A stretch of 64,000 nucleotides of DNA from Pachyseris speciosa (GCA_016490735.1 JAEMWC010000252.1:517501-581500); one strand, 5' to 3'; shown: positions 51,060 through 63,254, counted from the first letter of the stretch. Notes: generated from the sequence alone by a model not told the origin. Numbers and translations: made by a program.

Positions 51060-54000
51060 CTACAGAAAAAAAAAAAAGAGAAAGTTAATTGACTTCATCC
51101 AAAAGCTACCGACTGATGATACCGTCTATTGAGTAACTCAGTGGATAAAAACCTGAAGTGTGACCAATTTAACGAAAGTTGAGGAGTCGTAATTTGCCAG
51201 GTGGTTCTACCGCGTTGAGTTTATGGGAGAAATCCTATAGTGTGACCATTCAAATGAAAGCTATTGAGCAGTGCTTTCTAGTGGTGATGTTTATAGGGCG
51301 TTAAGGGTTCTTTAAGTTTTGATTCCTTGGATGAAATCCTAAGCTGCTGAGTAGCAATTTTCCGTGGTGTATTTACTATGCTTCATGCAATGAACATTCC
51401 GCCTAAATCTCGAGTTTTAGCTGACGTAGAGTAGTTGCTTTATGATTAAAGTACAGACGAACGAAAAACGTCTCGAGACAGAAAGTGATATATATTCAAT
51501 TGTGGAGTCGGACTAGTTCAAACACATTTATTTGCTACTCCGAGTTTCATGCTTCTCACGAAGCAATCATCAGGCAACTGACAACAATAACGGTTACATT
51601 TATAGATATACAAAATTTGAAAATATGGAACAATGCTTACTAGCGTGACATGCCAAGATGTAATTGGTCGACGGAAGCGCTAGAGCGCTTTTCAACTGAG
51701 TGTCGTAAAACCAGAACCAAAGCAATTACTCTGACCAATCACAGCAGAAGTAAGCAGTGCAATAAGCCAATCAGAATACGAAACAATTACAAGAAGCCGA
51801 CGCAAAGCGTGGGAAAATACGCGCGTGCAGGTCACGATTGGTTTTGGTTTTGCTTCTCTTTGGGTGAGAAAGTGGCGCGAGTTGTTTTGGCCAATCACAG
51901 AGCGAAGCAATGCAAAACCAAAGCAAAACCAGAATTACCTTTGACACTCACTTGAAAACCGCTCTAAACGTTAAGAAATCACGGTATTTAACAGGGATTT
52001 CTTAGAATTTCTACAGATCGATGTCAGTTCATTTCTATGATTAAGTGTCGACATTTCTGGTTTACATATTATAAAATACTTTTACCACAGACACAGATTA
52101 CATTTTTTGTTGATATTTGAATACGATCTGGTTTGCCTTACTTTTCGCCACTTAATTTCGTAATTGATTTTTTGATCTTTCAGACTCCATATGTGCTTGC
52201 TGAGTTCGGTAACATTTTTGTATCGTTCGTTCCTGAAGGAGCATGTCTGGTTTCTGTAACGTTCTTTGAATGTTGTGTCACACAGTCCGATATAAGTCTT
52301 TTTGGATTGCGGGGTGACGACCTCTGCTTGGTAGATGATGTTCCGCACATTACAATTTCCGTTTAGGGGGCAAGATTTCTTGTTCCGGCAATTACACGCG
52401 CTATTGGTTTCTTCTGATGGATTTAAGAGTTTGCCAATTTGAGCTTTGTTGTGGCTGTAGATTATGGTCTTTACGGTACTCATACAGCTATAGCTCACAA
52501 CATTCATTTAATCAAGCCCGGTATTTACAATGTAAATACTTTATTATCAATAGAATTGTCTCGTAATTTAATTATCTTGCTTGAACCTCGTTCGTCGTTC
52601 GTATTTGGGCAGTTTCGACTTGCACAATCAAGATAAAAATCACTGCTCATGTCCGTATCTGCACTGTAACTGAATTTATTATATCTCCAAGTCTGTGAAT
52701 TTATAATGTAACAAGATAGCGAAACAAATGATTGAACACGCGAGGAGGACTGATGACAGCGCGTAAGAGCCTGTTTACATGGAGGAAGGGTGCCCCGGCT
52801 CACCGAGTTACCCGGCTAGGAGGGTTAAAACATAGCCCGCCTTTACATGCAACTCACCTAGGCGGGATAGTCAGTGGGCTATTTTTAGTTCGGCCGTGAG
52901 AACAGCAAACAAGATGGCGGACGAATGAATCTTTTTTAACGGTAAGTTCAATTTGTTGATCGCTCATTCCGTTAGCGGCCGATTTTTAGTGTGTAGGGTC
53001 GTTATTTTGCACTCTGGTAAATGATCGTTGTCACCAGGGGCAGTTAACGTTAAAAGTTGACCTAAAATGTATCGCTGCTTTCACAATTGAATATTATATT
53101 CACAGCTCTGGTTTTTTCATTGAGCACTTTTATAGCAGATGAAGTCTGGCACAGCACAGCTGCACAGCACAGCACAGCTGGAGTAGTAGGCATCAATTGC
53201 CAGTGGACCGTGCCTGCTTGAGAACTCCCAGTCAAGACCAAGTATGAAGTGAGGGGGCACATAAGTTCAAGTTTATTTGTGCACTATTTAGAGGATAATA
53301 CAAAGACTGTGGGCGACAAATTTGCCCGCTGCCGGCACATTTTGACAGGGCTGCACCCACGGGTTATCAGAGTACACATGGCGGCCAAATGGAATCGTAT
53401 AAGGTAGTTCTAGCATGCTGAGTCTGCAAACTAAGTACGATCCAACAGAGCGTTTTCATTCACGTGACTACCCGCCATATTGGTTTACTGAAACAAAAGA
53501 AAGTATTTGCATAAAAAATGAAGATTGATTCCCAGAGGTTTAGTTTGGGACAGCAACATGGCCGCCGTTTCTTTGTTTTGGAACACCAACATGGCCGCTG
53601 TGACGTCATGTGAAAACACTCTATTGAAAGCTACTATGTACTTCTGTCTTACGATGCTGTTTATTATGCTAAACAACGTGGTTTCAAGTTTGGGTTGGAA
53701 TCCTAACGTGTGACCGTTCAACTTAAAGTTTACATCTTGGTACTCTTGGAAGTGACCTACAAGTGGGTTTAAGAAGGCAGCAGACAGAAATCTTCTTACC
53801 TGTGGTCACAGCACGGAATGCCTTAATTTTGTGTTCTCTAATCCACTGAATGTCCTCTTTATCTGAAGGAAGCGCCTCGAACTGGAGCTTTTTGATCACA
53901 TTACCGTACACCATCAAGCTGACATTTTTCGTAATCTGTGACACGAGGTATGTCAAGTTCGGCCTGTCCTGGGGACGACCAGTTAGAACCAAACAGTGGG

Positions 54001-57000
54001 GCCGGAAGTTCTTCACGTGATCTTCTATCCCATCAAGCCATCGCGTGTAGCGGAGCGCTTGGATAAAAGAGAATGCCTGGGACGAGGAACCCCAGTTCAC
54101 CTGCAGTGACAAAATGTAGTTGATATAAACGACTCTTGTTACTTCCGGGTTGCCAGCTAAAACTTGTAACTCACGTGGACTGATAACCATGTTTGGTACT
54201 TCTGAATGGTTTTCAATTCGCGCACTTTTACGGATCGTGAAAATCAAACCCACCTAAATTAGCCTAAAGCCATAGGCCGGTAATTCGCAAATTCTAAACC
54301 TCGTTAAAACTGAACGCATACAGGTTTGCCATTCAACACGATAAAGAAATTTCCTTCACTTTTTATTGACCATAAGCCAATTTTTACCGATTATCCAACA
54401 CCCAAGGTAATCTTTTGACAATAGAATCCAATTCCTAATATAAATAAACAAACAAATAAATAAATAAATACAATTATAGTGTAGTGATGGTGATGGCGAT
54501 GGTGCTGGTAGTGGTGACTCTAGGGGTGGTGATGGTAGCGGTGTTGACAACAACGATTCTGATTATCCATTCATTTAGTATTGTTGTCTCTAACCTGGGG
54601 CTTGGTGAGGTCGACATACTTGTACAACATCATGACAATGAATATCGTCAACAGGGCGGCCCACCAGTTGATGAGGAACATCATTGCTATGCATAGCACA
54701 GCACCCAGTAATGACACCCACATATTGTAGTACTTAAATGAGGGCCGCCATCCTGGGGAACGCGCCAAAGAGGCTGCAAAAACTGCATAATTAATAAGAG
54801 CATAGACAATGAGAGAGAAATTGGAAATGATTGGCGCAATGACATTGAGATCTCCAATAGCGATAAATGCTGCAGCTATGAAGAAAGCCAGGAGGTAACC
54901 TCGACGGGGCTCATTGCCAGGACCATACCCAACACCAAAGAAAGAGATGTATGGGAAGAGGCGGTCTTTACAGACAGCTTGAAAGGCCTTAGGTGCCCCA
55001 ACGAGGCTTGTAAGTGCAGATGACAAGGTTGATGCAAAAATTCCTGCAGTCACAATTGGACCCCATCCAGATACTGCCTCCATTACCTAAATGCAAGCAA
55101 AAACATTGTCATGAGAAAAATAGATAAATAATACTTACTGGCACATATGTAAGAATTGAATGTGGTTTGAATAAGCAAATAAATAAGTAATAAATTATCA
55201 AATGAGTAAATAATTGAGTAAATATATACGAATGAATGAATGAATGCAAGAACAAAAATGGAATGAGATTATAAATGAAGACTCGGTGGAAGTGGATTTT
55301 TGGGAGTTTTGTTTTTTTTATTTTGCTCCAAAATTGCTGGTTTTTTGCATACAGGCTTGTTTTTATGTGGTTAACATTGCCCTGTATTCTTTTTTGCTGC
55401 TTTGTGCTTAGTCTTGGACAAAACACGGGCCAATAAACGCTTTCACCTAAAAATCCACTCAGCATAGTTTTCCACCAAGCCCTTCAAGTACAGTACATAT
55501 TTTTCATTCATTTCATTTTATTGTTTTCTCCATTCAGATTATGTTAAGGATTACTTTTATTAGTAATAAATACAAGGTAAAAAAAATAGAATGGAGAGGG
55601 GCACGATATAGTAAGAACTAATTAGTGCCCTAAATAATATTTAATTATTAATATCTATAGTTTATTACAAAAAACATATAAGCACACACCCAGACACAGA
55701 CACAGACACGCAAAGACAGATCATGGCACAAAACAAGGAGATTAGTACTGAGCAAAATAATGTTTGAAAATTGCTTTTTAAAAATTGCTTTTTGATGGAG
55801 TATTGCAAATGGAAAAATGAAGATCATTCCAAAAATATTTACCAATAACAGTAGGGCAAACTTTTCTTATATTTGTCCTAGAGTGAGGAAGGAATAATTG
55901 TTGAGAAGTTGCAATACATAAGAATGGAGCAGTCTTGGTTTAGTGTTTGTGTGAATTGATGTAATATAAGATCTGTGATTACGTTATCGGAATGATTTAG
56001 AAGCGTGTTATTTCAAAATACTAAATTTGGAGAAATACATAATTTAAATAAATGAATAACAAAATAAATGAACAAAGAACAAACAAATGAATATATGAAT
56101 GAATAATGAAAACGTATATCTACATGTATACCAAGGGGCTGTGTCTTGTTGTGTTTCAGGACTGGCTTAGAGCCATTGACAACTATAGGCCTGAACTACC
56201 AATTGTTTTTTGTTTTAATTTCCTTACTAAAGTAATTTTAAACAAGTAGTTTTCCTTTGAATCTGCATGAAATCCTCTGTGCTCTTTGGAACTGCACAAC
56301 AAAATCAGTGATCACATTATTAACAATGCTTTAAGAACAAATAAATTGTTTTCTTCCACTGATTCATACTGTGATGAAGTTGTCAAAACTAATGCATGCT
56401 CATAATCAATGGTGAGGACACATCAGCTACATGTAATTACTCTACTTGGTGACACACACATTGCAAATCAACACAGACAATCTAATGTACTGTATCTCCT
56501 TGACCTCTTACCTGGAAGTCATTCAGAAGCCCGTATTTACACTCTTGCACAGCACAGGAGGCTAGCGTTTGGTTTGTACCACTGGACAGTGCCTCTTGCA
56601 CTACACCAAGAGCTTCCCGTTCAACACAGGCACCTACAAACCAGGCAAGCAACACATACACCACTGTACTAATCAAAATTGCCAGGAGTGTTCCTTTTGG
56701 AACGGCCTTGTGCACACTTTTCAGGTCACTGGATATGTTCACACCTGCTAGTATTCCTGTTGCTGCAGGAAAGAACACTGCAAACACGGAGAAAAAGCTT
56801 TCGCCTTTGAAACCAGGACCAAGATTGGTCTCGAAAAGATCTTTCTGGTAGCCAACAAAACCCTTTGCCTTGCTCTCTTCTGACTGCGGTCCGATGAAAG
56901 TTCCTATCATGACGTTTAGAATAGAGATGACTAAAATAACGAGAAGGAACATCTGTGTTCGTGCAGCCCACTGCAACCCAACCATGGTTACTCCGAGGAG

Positions 57001-60000
57001 CAGGATAATGGTAACGAGGCCAATGATGCGAATGTCGTTAGATTCATCCACCATTAGGGCGTCATTGTCCCTGAGGATGTCACGCACTGTCTCTGCAAAA
57101 CCAACCACATACATTGCCGTCGCCACAGCACTAGCCACAGAGAAAATCACACCAATGAAGCCACCAAACTCTGGACCTAGACTGCGGGATATTAAATAGT
57201 AGGCACCACCTAATGCAAATGCAGATATAAATAGATTATCATTCATGAAGTTTACAACATTTCTAAACACTTTGTTGTGAACAAGTTTGCTTCTTGAATT
57301 GTAATGTCCAAGGGAACAAAAAAACTTCTTAGGTTCTGCAAAAATTAAATTCAGGTGAACAGTTTTTAACCTAGCTAGGTTGAAAATCGATTTTCTTTGT
57401 CTCCTAGGTCTAATTAGGTCCAGGAGACAAAGAGAATTGAGATTCAACATAGGGTAAAAATGTTTACCTGAATTTCATTTTTGCCTTCAACATGATATAT
57501 TGTCCTCACTGGCCCATGGACTGAAACAAAGTTGATGTCCACTGTGGCAAAACAGAATGAAATGAAAGAATGTGGAGATTGAGTGTTTCTATACCTCCAG
57601 TAACTATATACATAATCTTGGTCGATTATGTTATAATGATTTTAAAAAGTGAAAACAAGATTAACTTAAACAAGCTATAAACTAGCTTGATCAATTGGGT
57701 TGTGATCATTTTCAAAACAAAAACAAAAAATGTAACTTCAATCAGTAAGAAAGTTTATTAAATGTAGTGGAGTAAAAGCACAGGGTCTAATAAACCCAGT
57801 ATCCAAGCCCAAGCCCAACCCCATATTATTGTCTCTCTCCATTCCCCTCCCCCCAACCCCGCCTCAACTTTTGCATCTTATACACTCACCCCCTTTGACT
57901 TCTCCATTGGTGCAAACAGCAGACATGGACAATGTCGTTAAAGTAGTCACTACAGCAGACAACAGAACAATAACAGAAGCCAAGCCAATCCCTGCTTGAC
58001 CCACCACCCAGGAGAGACGCAAGTACAGCATTACACCCCATATGTTGAGAAGACAGCCAAACAGAACACCTTTGATCCAACCAAACTTAGGGGCACTTCC
58101 AGCACCCCTTGTTCTCACTTCCAGCGGATCACCTTCCTCTAATTTACTTTCATCCAAGGAAGGTTCCTCTGTGAGGTCAACCTAGAGAAAACAGCCAATC
58201 AAAGCCATATAATTTCAGTAATAAGAGCTGGCCACACACCTACATTTTTCCGAAAAAAGAAAAACTGATCTTGCTAATTTTTAGCTCGTGGAGAGCTATC
58301 GGGATGGTGGGGGAATCAGGATGTCAGACGTAAACAATGGAAAATTTGTAATCGATTTCCGATCGTCTCAAGTTTGGCAGGTGCTTTCATGCATTTGTTA
58401 AATGGTCCTTAAGAATGCTCTTATTCGTCAAGCACATTCAAGGGACAAAGAAACTTTATTCTGTCCTGTTTCCATTGATACTTCAAAGTAAAATAGTATG
58501 TACGCACTGGAATTCAATTGTACAGTACAGTTGCGTTTAATAAGAAATGTACCTTTACAGGGATCACTAATTTGTTCATTACAAAAAGCAATCAAAAATT
58601 GTTTCATCTGATAAGAATAGCGGAATAGCGGTGCAACAACAAGCAATGAGAACCTTTTCCAGGGTATATAGATTGCTATTCCCTTCCCCTGTACATACAT
58701 ACATACATACATGCTTATCCTCTCCCCGTCGGGGCTTTTCAGGGATAGTTTACATAACTGGCCGGGGGACTTGACCAGACTGCTTGTGCAGTTTACAATT
58801 AACGAAGTAACGAATGAGTGCCCCCGTAATGTAGATATCTAGGACAGGCACTAGGGGTGGTCACAGCCAGAGTTTTTTTATGTACCTAGTTGTTCTTTTA
58901 CGTCCCACAGTGAAAGTACTCTGAGACGGGGCCTACGGTTTATCGTCCTTATCCGAGAAGACTAGAAAGTCTAACCATTTGCAGATGTCATTACAAAGGC
59001 AGCACTTTTTCCTCAGTTATTTTTTAAGACCCTGAGTGTTGGTCCGGCCGGGGTTAGAACCCGCGACCTCCCGCATGGTAGTCCGGTGCTCTACCACTGA
59101 GCTAACCGGTCTGTTTTGACAGAACAAATTAAAAAAACACCAAAGTTAATTTGTAACTAGACTGCGAACAGTCTCTTATTTTTCTTTTGCGTCACAGTAA
59201 AATGTGATAACGCACAAGGAGCGAGCTCCGTTTTTGTGAATAATTTGCATAATTTTAACTTTTCATGCATCCCACAGAGCTCTGGGGAACAACGGACGAC
59301 CAGTCATGGTTTAACCCTTTGACTACCAAAGACGCATATACCAGTATGTGTAAAATATACCACTTTTGCTTTTATGATTTATTTCTTGTTTAAATTTTGT
59401 CACAAAGACATAATAATGTGTAAATAGCACTAAATGGTGCTTTTTGCAATTACCTAATCCAAAATAACTGACAACAATACCCGAATTCCGCTGCATAGCA
59501 CAGTTTGTTTGGCAACAAAGCCCAAAATGCCAGTCTTTTGACCAAAGAATAACACCAAAAATTACACATTGCCCAAAATCAAAATTCTACATTTACAGCA
59601 AACCTTAAGGCCAGACCTTGGCATCTGGATGGAAATTTTCCTCTCATTTTTTCCGCGGGCCACACTTTAGGCCTTTTCATTCGAGCCAATCTCGCGTATC
59701 TCAAGTTGTCTTGTTGATGCCCCAAAAGAATTCTGGGAAAGTCCACTATTCCAGGAACATAGAACCCTTCCATTTCCTATTTCCAAGTTTTTTTGTAAAT
59801 GTCGGGCCACCCAGTACTACCAGGAAAATATGACGTCGATTGAACTTTTTACCAGTCATTAAACTACCCCAAATTGCCTTGGTAGGTGCTGGAATCCTTC
59901 CACAAAGTTAGCAGAGAGACAGCTTCGGCTGCCCACCGCCATATTGGCTACAAAGCATATTTGGCGTCTCATTCAGCAAGAAACTGTCTCTCACCTCTCG

Positions 60001-62803
60001 CTTCTTTCAAAGGCTTGCCTTTATTTCCATCTCAACTCCTTAAATGGAGAAGATTAGTCCTTCAGACTTATTATCACCAAAAATTTACTAAAAAAGTTGC
60101 AATAAATTGGTAGTCAAAGGGTTAATTTGTAACAGGTGCAGAACAATTTTGTTGTTTTCTTTTCACTTAATCGCGACTTTGTAATGCCTTCGTTCCTTTT
60201 CTTCTAAGTAGTGTTGGGATTTTTTCTTTTTGTTTTTCACCTTGTAATTTTGTTTATTCAACTCATTAATAATTCATAAAGGAAAAACAAAAGAAAGGTA
60301 TTATTAATCAATGGTTGTCTATCTGATACAACATTCTCCTGATTTACATAAACTTTTTGTTCGATTTCCTGCATTTAAATGTCTTGTACTACAAAAATAA
60401 TCGATGAATATGAACACAGAATGGTGACGTTGAATAAGTAGTTTACAAAATTTTTACATTTTGGTGCATTTCTTTGCCGTCCTTTTGAAAATAACACTAA
60501 TTCAAATGGCCAAATTGAAGGTACTGTGGAGGACATCTTTCCATAACAGTACTTTTTTTCATTCTTTTTCTTTATTTCAATGCCGTCCACAACAATACAT
60601 GAAGGGCTCGGGGCAAGAACGTCCTCCCGGTTTTTGGTCGATTTTCGATGTGCTCAATAGAAACTGAGATTTGGCATGTGGACTTCATTCCAGTTAAAAA
60701 CATTGCTCTGTATTTGTTTTGGCTGATTTCCTCTTCGTTTTTGAGAAATAACGTATACAAAAAACGCAAATCAGCTCATCCCCTTGCGTATTAATATTCA
60801 TGCCCGAATTGAGCGTGAAATGATTGACGGGTGGAAAGTATTGTTTGATAGTGTGACGTAGACTATACATTTGGCGGTTAAAACATCGATTTAAGTGTCA
60901 TTGATAGGAAACTTACGTGACTGTGAGGTGTCGATTGCTAGCTAAATTTAATCGAAACTCGCCAGCCTGGTGGTCGAACGGACGTCATTCAAGTCCTGTC
61001 AATCCGCAAGTCAGACACTTCTCAAAGAAGCCAGTGGTGTTTCTCTGTGCTTGCCAAACGCTGGAACAAATCGGCGTTTCGCAGTACAGATTGCTGAGCC
61101 AGGCGGGACAGTCTGAAAGCAACTCTCGTCTTAAAAGCGGCCCGCAGTTGAGAGTCTTGGCCGATTTGCCAAAGGTTGCCGTGCTAGAAATTCGGAAAGG
61201 AGAGTTGTTTTTTGACTGCGGCGAAAAATATGGGATGTTTGAAGACGTGTTGCCCGCGCTCGAAAGGACGTTTTTATGCCCACAATTCAATGCGACCACA
61301 GAGGGCGCTGTCTCCTTGAAAAGTTCTCGCGAGGACTGGAAATGAATATTCGCTCGGCTGCGGCGGGAAAATGTTCACTTCGGAGCGGAAACATTACGGA
61401 GAATTCATCTAAGAGTGGGGAATCGGCAAGACGAGAAGCCAGTCCATTTTACTTTAATTATGAACTGATCGCAATGAGTCTAATTTAGAAGGATTTGATG
61501 GAGTCAGCAGAGCATAATGGTGCTAATATCTCAGAGCCAATTTGCCTTTAAATGCTGATTTTTGCCAAGTTAGCATTTTCATCTTGCTCTTTCTGAAAAT
61601 CTCAACAAATCCCTTAATTTCAAAACTTCTAATATTTGTGACATCACACTTTAGCACTCTATTTACAACAAATTCTGGCTCTGTCATACTTAAGTGGTCA
61701 TAACAAGGTAGAAATTGCCTTTGATCGTTTTAATCCTATACACACTTTTATGCAAGGAGATTCACACTGGTTTTCACCCCTACCCAGCCCCCCTCCCCAG
61801 GCCCTCACCCCATCCCCCTGATTTCAGATCTCAGACATTATTGTAACCTACTAGAGACTAGCTGTGACCTATGCATATAACATTAAAACCTATGGCTTTT
61901 CTTTGAACGCTAGTTCTAAGTTAAGCTTAACTCAACCATGACAATGTAATTTTAGACTTAAGCTTAATGTAAATATCTGCTGCAGAAATTCTGCGATCGA
62001 TTACTCAAATATACAAAGCTCTCAGAGGAAACAAACTAATCAAGTTTTGGCCCAGCCAAAAGGTTTCTCTGAAAAACTTAAAACAAGACTTGTCAGTTAT
62101 AACTACAACAATTAACAAGAGTTGAATTTTATATTAGCAAACCAAGTATTCATTTAAGACACTTGAAGATAAACTGTCACCTTTGTGATTTAATATAAGG
62201 TGCCCAAAGGGAAAAAAACTCTCAGGAAGCCATTCCCTTTTCGAGTAATTCCAATCTTCCGACAGTACTGTTAGCGATTTCGAACCTACAGTGCAGACGC
62301 GAGCATATCATCTCGAGAAGGAAATTGAATTATGCAAATGTCAACAGTTCTAACTCTCACCTTCGATAAAACATCAACTTATATTTTAAAAACAAAAGAT
62401 GTGGACTAACCTTATCATTTTCCCAGCCTCTACGCAACTCTTGAAGTGTAGGTCGCTGCTTTCCACCATGGCCTTGTGAATGCTGACTTCGATAAAAAAT
62501 TGTCATCGGGATGGCTTCGTTCGTAGCATACCCGAAAGTGAACTGTTCGGGACTAGTTGGGCTTTTCGGGGAAAATTTTCCTGGCAGTTCTGTGGGAGAA
62601 GATTCACCTGAACCATTAGCATTTTCGTCCGAAGGATCGTTCAATTCTGGTCCAAATTTGACCCTGTTAACAGAGAACTTCTTGGGCTCTTTTGTCGTTG
62701 ACGACGGATCGCCATTTTCAGCATCCACTTCATGACTTTGTTTTGCATCAGCGTCTTCGCCGTTGTTTTCTATAACGGCTTCTTTTTCTGCCACATCCGT
62801 CAT
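50101..62803 (-). CDS. SLC12A2-like: Na-(K)-Cl cotransporter, SLC12A1/2/3 type, complete six-exon gene
   Basis: The exons join in phase to about 1044 codons: 62411-62803, 57890-58181, 56512-57209, 54595-55086, 53800-54100 and 50101-51059. All introns are GT-AG. The N-terminal region ends [13 protein letters not shown] and [11 protein letters not shown], like the phosphoregulatory region of NKCC/NCC. Twelve-TM core landmarks are [20 protein letters not shown] (TM1), [21 protein letters not shown] and [10 protein letters not shown]. The C-terminal domain has [26 protein letters not shown] and [15 protein letters not shown]. It moves Na, Cl and probably K across the plasma membrane. NKCC versus NCC cannot be decided by eye. 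All exons are free of frame breaks. Confidence 0.92.
51532..51577 (-). ncRNA. Candidate hammerhead ribozyme in the Penelope-like tail
   Basis: On the minus strand the order is TTGC, CTGATGA, a 6-bp hairpin TGCTTC-GTGA-GAAGCA, GAAA, a short CT...AG stem and TA, then GCAA. CTGATGA and GAAA are the hammerhead core boxes, TTGC/GCAA would be stem I and TA the cleavage position. A T-T mismatch at the base of stem II weakens it. Penelope-like elements are known to carry such minimal ribozymes. Confidence 0.5.
51681..51966. mobile_element. MITE nested in the Penelope-like fragment
   Basis: TAGAGCGCTTTTCAACTGAG at the left is inverted at the right (CACTCACTTGAAAACCGCTCTA). CCAATCACAG words recur inside in both orientations. 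Ends with TA suggest a TA-targeting family. Confidence 0.7.
52511..53083 (-). repeat. 573-bp inverted duplication, right arm
   Basis: Inverted copy of 49425-49997. It includes the TAAG...-ended element only in part, being cut at the same base where the left arm begins. It lies in intron 5 of the cotransporter gene. Confidence 0.88.
53800..54100 (-). CDS. SLC12A2-like: Cotransporter exon 5
   Basis: Starts GTGAACTGG after TTTGTCACTGCAG, encodes [20 protein letters not shown] and [17 protein letters not shown], and ends with one base of a codon before GTAAGAAG. This is the start of the cytoplasmic C-terminal domain. Confidence 0.9.
54595..55086 (-). CDS. SLC12A2-like: Cotransporter exon 4
   Basis: It has 164 codons between a GCATTTAG acceptor and a CAG|GTTAGAG donor. 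It encodes [19 protein letters not shown], a re-entrant/TM region, [20 protein letters not shown] and [20 protein letters not shown], then the last TM segments. All match cotransporter core motifs. Confidence 0.92.
55087..56511 (-). other. Cotransporter intron 3
   Basis: A GT-AG intron, AT-rich, with AATG/AAAT microsatellite stretches near 55200-55260 and 56040-56110 and a (CACAGA)n run near 55690. No gene is seen inside. Confidence 0.8.
56512..57209 (-). CDS. SLC12A2-like: Cotransporter exon 3 (TM3 to TM8 region)
   Basis: A single 698-bp exon with acceptor GCATTAG and donor CAG|GTAAGAGG. It encodes [35 protein letters not shown], several TM segments and [20 protein letters not shown]. An extracellular loop with one N-glycosylation site (SGTNQTLAS) and Cys residues precedes the donor. 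Confidence 0.92.
57890..58181 (-). CDS. SLC12A2-like: Cotransporter exon 2 (TM1-TM2)
   Basis: Acceptor TTTTCTCTAG, donor G|GTGAGTG. It encodes [20 protein letters not shown], then [20 protein letters not shown] and a second TM ending CTNGEVKGG. The split Gly codon joins exon 3 in frame. Confidence 0.92.
58693..59113 (-). mobile_element. tRNA-derived SINE, full copy, with (TGTA)n tail
   Basis: On the minus strand it starts CAGACCGGTTAGCTCAGTGG (A box), has GCGGGTTCTAACCCCGGCC (B box), a body with CAACACTCAGGGTCTTAA, and ends in a TGTA tetranucleotide tail at 58693-58711. It is the most complete of three related copies (24817 and 38345). Confidence 0.85.
59311..60125. mobile_element. TTAA-flanked DNA element in intron 1
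   Basis: TTAACCCTTTGACTACCAA at the left is exactly inverted at the right (TTGGTAGTCAAAGGGTTAA). The design resembles the element at 46648-47603 but has a different end sequence. No transposase is encoded. Confidence 0.75.
62411..62803 (-). CDS. SLC12A2-like: Cotransporter exon 1 (N-terminal cytoplasmic region)
   Basis: It encodes 131 codons from an ATG in the context GTTAAGATGACG. It is acidic and Ser/Thr-rich, then has [34 protein letters not shown] and [15 protein letters not shown] before AG|GTTAGT. TFGY includes the Thr equivalent to a kinase-regulated site in vertebrate NKCC. No canonical RFxV docking motif is obvious. Confidence 0.88.
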
Positions 62804-62845
62804 CTTAACTGGTTTAATAGATCGAGGAAGCGAATGAAATTTTCA

Positions 62846-62852
62846 TATATAA
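62846..62852 (-). promoter_or_regulatory. TATA-like box upstream of the cotransporter
   Basis: TTATATATG on the minus strand lies about 45 bp before the ATG, which would give a very short 5' UTR. It could be chance in AT-rich DNA. Confidence 0.25.
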
Positions 62853-62992
62853 TCTCGTTGGATAGCCGCTGCTCTTTCACCACAGATTTGTATTCATGAT
62901 CAGGGTGAAGAGCAGTTCAAGCGCGACGGTAATCAACCCTGAAATCCTGGGAGGAAAGAATAGTGGAATAGTGGAATAGGAATCTTACAATG

Positions 62993-63211
62993 AATAGGGC
63001 CGTTTATACGAGAGAAAATAAGCCGCGGCTTACTCTGGCCACGGCTTAACACTCCGTATAAATGGTACAAAATGTACGTTCACGGCTTTCTCAAGCTGCG
63101 GCTTATCCTGGCCTAGGAGTTTTACTCGTATAAATGTTTCCTTTCGCGTCTTATGTAAGCCGCGGCCAGAGTAAATCGCGGCTTGTTTTCTTTCGTATAA
63201 ACAGCCCTATT
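62993..63211. mobile_element. MITE upstream of the cotransporter
   Basis: AATAGGGCCGTTTATACGAG at the left pairs with CTTTCGTATAAACAGCCCTATT at the right. GCCGCGGCTTA words repeat inside in both directions, forming a compound hairpin. Confidence 0.75.
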
Positions 63212-63254
63212 GTGGATTCCACAAAGTAAGTATAGCGACGGAACGACAGAAAAA

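Larger units (their letters stand above)
51489..52510 (-). mobile_element. Penelope-like element 3' part with GIY-YIG endonuclease
   Basis: The minus-strand frame 52082-52507 reads [35 protein letters not shown] and [12 protein letters not shown], a Cys-rich knuckle followed by a GIY-YIG endonuclease, the C-terminal module of Penelope-like retroelements. Coding continues past a stop to about 51975 ([20 protein letters not shown]). A MITE sits in the trailing part, and a tail with a hammerhead-like motif follows. The reverse transcriptase is missing. Confidence 0.8.
51060..53799 (-). other. Cotransporter intron 5
   Basis: GT-AG intron of 2,740 bp. It holds a MITE (51681-51966), a Penelope-like fragment (51489-52510) and the right arm of the 573-bp inverted duplication (52511-53083). 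The rest has no recognised feature except an (ACAGC)-type repeat near 53150. Confidence 0.85.
58182..62410 (-). other. Cotransporter intron 1
   Basis: A 4.2-kb intron containing a SINE (58693-59113) and a TTAA-flanked element (59311-60125). A plus-strand frame at 60917-61345 has no recognised domain. The rest is AT-rich. Confidence 0.75.

Noticed and set aside
49705..52803. Two near-identical 92-codon frames (49705-49983 + and 52525-52803 -) as paired genes
   Set aside because: They are the same stretch in the two arms of the inverted duplication and part of a MITE; no domain.
60917..61345. 142-codon plus-strand gene in the cotransporter intron
   Set aside because: The frame is open and moderately GC-rich, but there is no family match and there is a competing minus-strand frame; left unannotated.
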